The notes under the pieces: model-generated | Told to the model about the DNA's origin: nothing | The model's database searches: none | Seen by the model: only the letters and a program-made list of their open reading frames with translations | Program-made: the position numbers and the translations under genes | DNA from: a virus | Strand: one strand, 5' to 3' | Length of the DNA: 21,938 bases | Virus record (IMG/VR): IMGVR_UViG_3300046804_000907 | Span: 1 to 21,938 of that record | In this document: in pieces, positions 20,070-21,938 of the stretch | How the letters are laid out: the number at the start of each line of letters is the position of its first letter | Numbering within the stretch: position 1 is the stretch's first letter

Positions 20070-21566
20070 ATGGCAGACGTAACCAAAGAAATAGCATTAG
20101 AAGTATCGCTCAAGGATAGCACCAGCACAGGAACGCAAAGCGCAAAGCAACGCTTGCGTGAAATGCAGAAGGAATTGATTGCAATGGCCGAAGCAGGTCA
20201 GCAAGGCACGGATGCGTTCAAGCGGCTTGAGCAACAGGCAGGGCGATTAAAGGACGAGATTGCAGACGTAAACCAGCGGGTCAAGAACCTTGCCTCGGAC
20301 ACCAAGCGAATCGATGCTTTTGTCGGTGCCGTGCAGGGCATTGCAGCAGGATTCCAAATAGCACAGGGAGCGGCGGCGTTGTTCGGCGATGAGAACGAGG
20401 ACTTGCAGAAGGCTATGCTGAAAGTGCAGGGAGCGATGGCCCTTGCCAACGGTGTGCAACAGGTGGCCAACCTCTTGCAGAAGGAATCGGCGGTCATGAT
20501 GGGAATCAACACGGCGGCAACGAACCTCTACACCGTAGCCGTAGGAACGGCGACTGGAGCGATGCGAGCGTTCAGGATTGCTCTCCTTGCTACTGGTATC
20601 GGCGCAGCAGTTGCGGCCATTGGCCTATTGATAGCCAAGTGGGATGAATTGACTGCGGCAGTACGGCGTTTCTTGGATTTGCCTGACCCAAAGGAGGAAG
20701 CGGCCAAGCAAGCGCAAGCGCTGAAAGACCAAGAGGCGCAGTTGAACCGCTACCGCAACGCATACGAAGAACATACCGATAAATTAATTGCCGCAGACAA
20801 AAAGAGGGAGGAACAACGCAAGAAAGCGGCAGAGGCAGAACGCCAACGCTTGCAGAAATTAAGGGATGACAACAAAGCGTTCATCGCCTTCATGGAGGAA
20901 ACCAACCTCCTGCTATACGAGGAAGAACTGGATTCACAGGCACGCAAGGAGCGGTCTTTGGAGGCGGCGATGCAACGGGAGGGTGCAAGACGAAAAGCCC
21001 AAGCAAACAATGAATTAGAGGGGCAAAAGAAAAGGCTCGAAGATGAAAAGTTTATTCAAGACCAAAAGGTTAAACTGGCAAGTGATGGTTTCAGTGCTAT
21101 TGGCGAACTTGCCAACGCATTTGCAGGAAGCAGCGAGGAATCGCAAAAGAGAGCATTCAACATCAACAAGGCGGCGGGTATAGCGCAGACCATCATTGAC
21201 ACCTTTGCCGCAGCACAGGGGGCGTATAAGTCGCAGATGACCGTTCCTGACCCATCTGCACCAATTCGTGCGTCCGTTGCGGCGAGCATTGCTATTGCCC
21301 AAGGTCTTGCGAGGGTTGCCGCAATATCCAAAACGCAGTTCAAATCAACAAGCACTGCAACACCGCCTCCAACTCCATCGGGTGCATCTTCTTCAACGCC
21401 TGCCCCCACGTTCATAAACCCACAAACCACTAACCTCGGAACTGGCGAACTGTCGGCAGGCCAAGGTCAAGGGATGCAACCCATGCGTGCCTATGTGGTA
21501 GAGCGTGACATCCAGCAGACCACCAGCAGGGTGCGGAGGTTGTCCGAATTTGCAACATTGGGCTAA
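20070..21566 (+). CDS. Tape measure protein
   Basis: A 498-residue protein with tape-measure features: an N-terminal coiled coil (about 20-80, KQRLREMQKELIAMAE), then Ala/Gly-rich helices, a hydrophobic segment at about 167-190 (RIALLATGIGAAVAAIGLLIAKW), a long charged coiled coil (about 211-335), and a Ser/Thr/Pro-rich region before a conserved tail AYVVERDIQQT...VRRLSEFATLG typical of Bacteroidota phage tape measures. It sets tail length: at about 0.15 nm per residue, roughly 75 nm. It is short for a siphophage, so the virion probably has a short siphophage-type tail. Confidence 0.85.
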   Translation: MADVTKEIALEVSLKDSTSTGTQSAKQRLREMQKELIAMAEAGQQGTDAFKRLEQQAGRLKDEIADVNQRVKNLASDTKRIDAFVGAVQGIAAGFQIAQGAAALFGDENEDLQKAMLKVQGAMALANGVQQVANLLQKESAVMMGINTAATNLYTVAVGTATGAMRAFRIALLATGIGAAVAAIGLLIAKWDELTAAVRRFLDLPDPKEEAAKQAQALKDQEAQLNRYRNAYEEHTDKLIAADKKREEQRKKAAEAERQRLQKLRDDNKAFIAFMEETNLLLYEEELDSQARKERSLEAAMQREGARRKAQANNELEGQKKRLEDEKFIQDQKVKLASDGFSAIGELANAFAGSSEESQKRAFNINKAAGIAQTIIDTFAAAQGAYKSQMTVPDPSAPIRASVAASIAIAQGLARVAAISKTQFKSTSTATPPPTPSGASSSTPAPTFINPQTTNLGTGELSAGQGQGMQPMRAYVVERDIQQTTSRVRRLSEFATLG

Positions 21567-21583
21567 GTCCTACATCTCCCCGC

Positions 21584-21938
21584 ATGGAACTTCCTGTTTA
21601 CCGAATGACTGTGGATGAGGTGGATGAAGGCGTGCAATTCGTGGCCCTTGTTGATATGCCTGCCATCGAAAAGCCCTTCCAAGCCTTTGCCAAGACCCCG
21701 CAACGCTTTGCCGAAACGGGTGAACGCAGGGTGCTGACCGGGCCGCTGATGCTTGCCGACACCCCCATCTTCCGCAAGGATGACACATACGGCGAGTACT
21801 ATGTCGTATTCGACAAGGCAACGATTCGCAAAATCGTGCAGAAGTACTTCAAGCAGGGCAACCAGCACAACGTCAACGCTTACCACAACGCCGAACTCGA
21901 TGGTGTGTTCATGTTTGAATCTTACATCACCGACGCAG
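21584..21938 (+). CDS. XkdF-like putative head maturation protease (3' partial)
   Basis: The gene runs off the window; 118 residues are visible. Opening MELPVYRMTVDEVDEGVQFV, then ALVDMPAIEKPFQAF and RRVLTGPLMLADTPIFR match the XkdF-like family, a domain found in phage prohead protease-like and head-assembly proteins. Later motifs with the catalytic Ser/His are not visible in this portion except HNVNAYHNAEL. Position after the tape measure is unusual, since XkdF-type genes normally precede the capsid. It may mark the start of the head gene block. It begins 18 bases after the tape measure. Confidence 0.75.
   Translation, partial: MELPVYRMTVDEVDEGVQFVALVDMPAIEKPFQAFAKTPQRFAETGERRVLTGPLMLADTPIFRKDDTYGEYYVVFDKATIRKIVQKYFKQGNQHNVNAYHNAELDGVFMFESYITDA

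Noticed and set aside
1-21938. tRNA genes, CRISPR arrays, insertion sequences, integrase and att sites
   Set aside because: I saw no cloverleaf sequence, spaced repeats, transposase or integrase motifs; lysogeny genes are also not visible.

Overview
This window is a stretch of a tailed double-stranded DNA bacteriophage (or prophage) genome. The host is most likely a member of the Bacteroidota. Three things point there. The intergenic regions carry TAnnTTTG boxes, the -7 promoter element of that phylum. Start codons lack Shine-Dalgarno sequences and are often preceded by a CTAAACC motif. Several structural proteins, including the FSKT-type tail protein and the tape-measure C-terminus, look like those of Bacteroidota siphophages. 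Genes are packed tightly, with mostly ATGA, TGATG or TAATG junctions, and nearly all lie on the + strand.

Layout. (1) 1-2300: end of a receptor-binding or tail-fibre-like gene, an unknown gene, a holin-like gene, a membrane-anchored coiled-coil (spanin-like) gene and a metallophosphoesterase. (2) 2420-3099, minus strand: an amidase endolysin and a small unknown gene. They face the lysis genes across a hairpin-rich convergent region. (3) 3251-5517, early operon: small unknown genes, a probable single-strand annealing protein, a winged-helix protein and an SSB-like protein with a DDLPF tail. (4) 5533-5660: a promoter followed by a structured RNA ending in a strong intrinsic terminator directly before the replication genes. 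(5) 5665-7956: a replication initiator carrying iteron-like repeats (candidate origin), a DnaB-type helicase and a VRR-NUC nuclease. (6) 7993-9745: an AT-rich C5-cytosine methyltransferase with its own promoter, two small genes and a DnaA-domain-IV-like protein, closed by a strong terminator at 9801-9836. (7) 9851-13243: a sigma-factor-like gene, small genes, terminase small subunit, a MazG-like protein and terminase large subunit. (8) 13254-15248: a micro membrane protein, two glycosyltransferase-like proteins and a SAM methyltransferase. (9) 15245-21938: tail chaperone with a -1 frameshift site (T9 run), a tail-completion-like protein, two tail proteins, a tape measure and the start of an XkdF-like head protease. 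Portal and capsid genes are not in the window and presumably follow.

How it works together (inference): early genes fire from TAnnTTTG promoters read by host RNA polymerase, and replication is gated by a leader RNA and terminator. The sigma-like protein sits just after a terminator and at the head of the packaging and tail genes, so it could drive late expression. The most unusual signals are the leader RNA with perfectly complementary hairpin loops, the DNA-level iterons inside the initiator gene, and the tail-chaperone frameshift.
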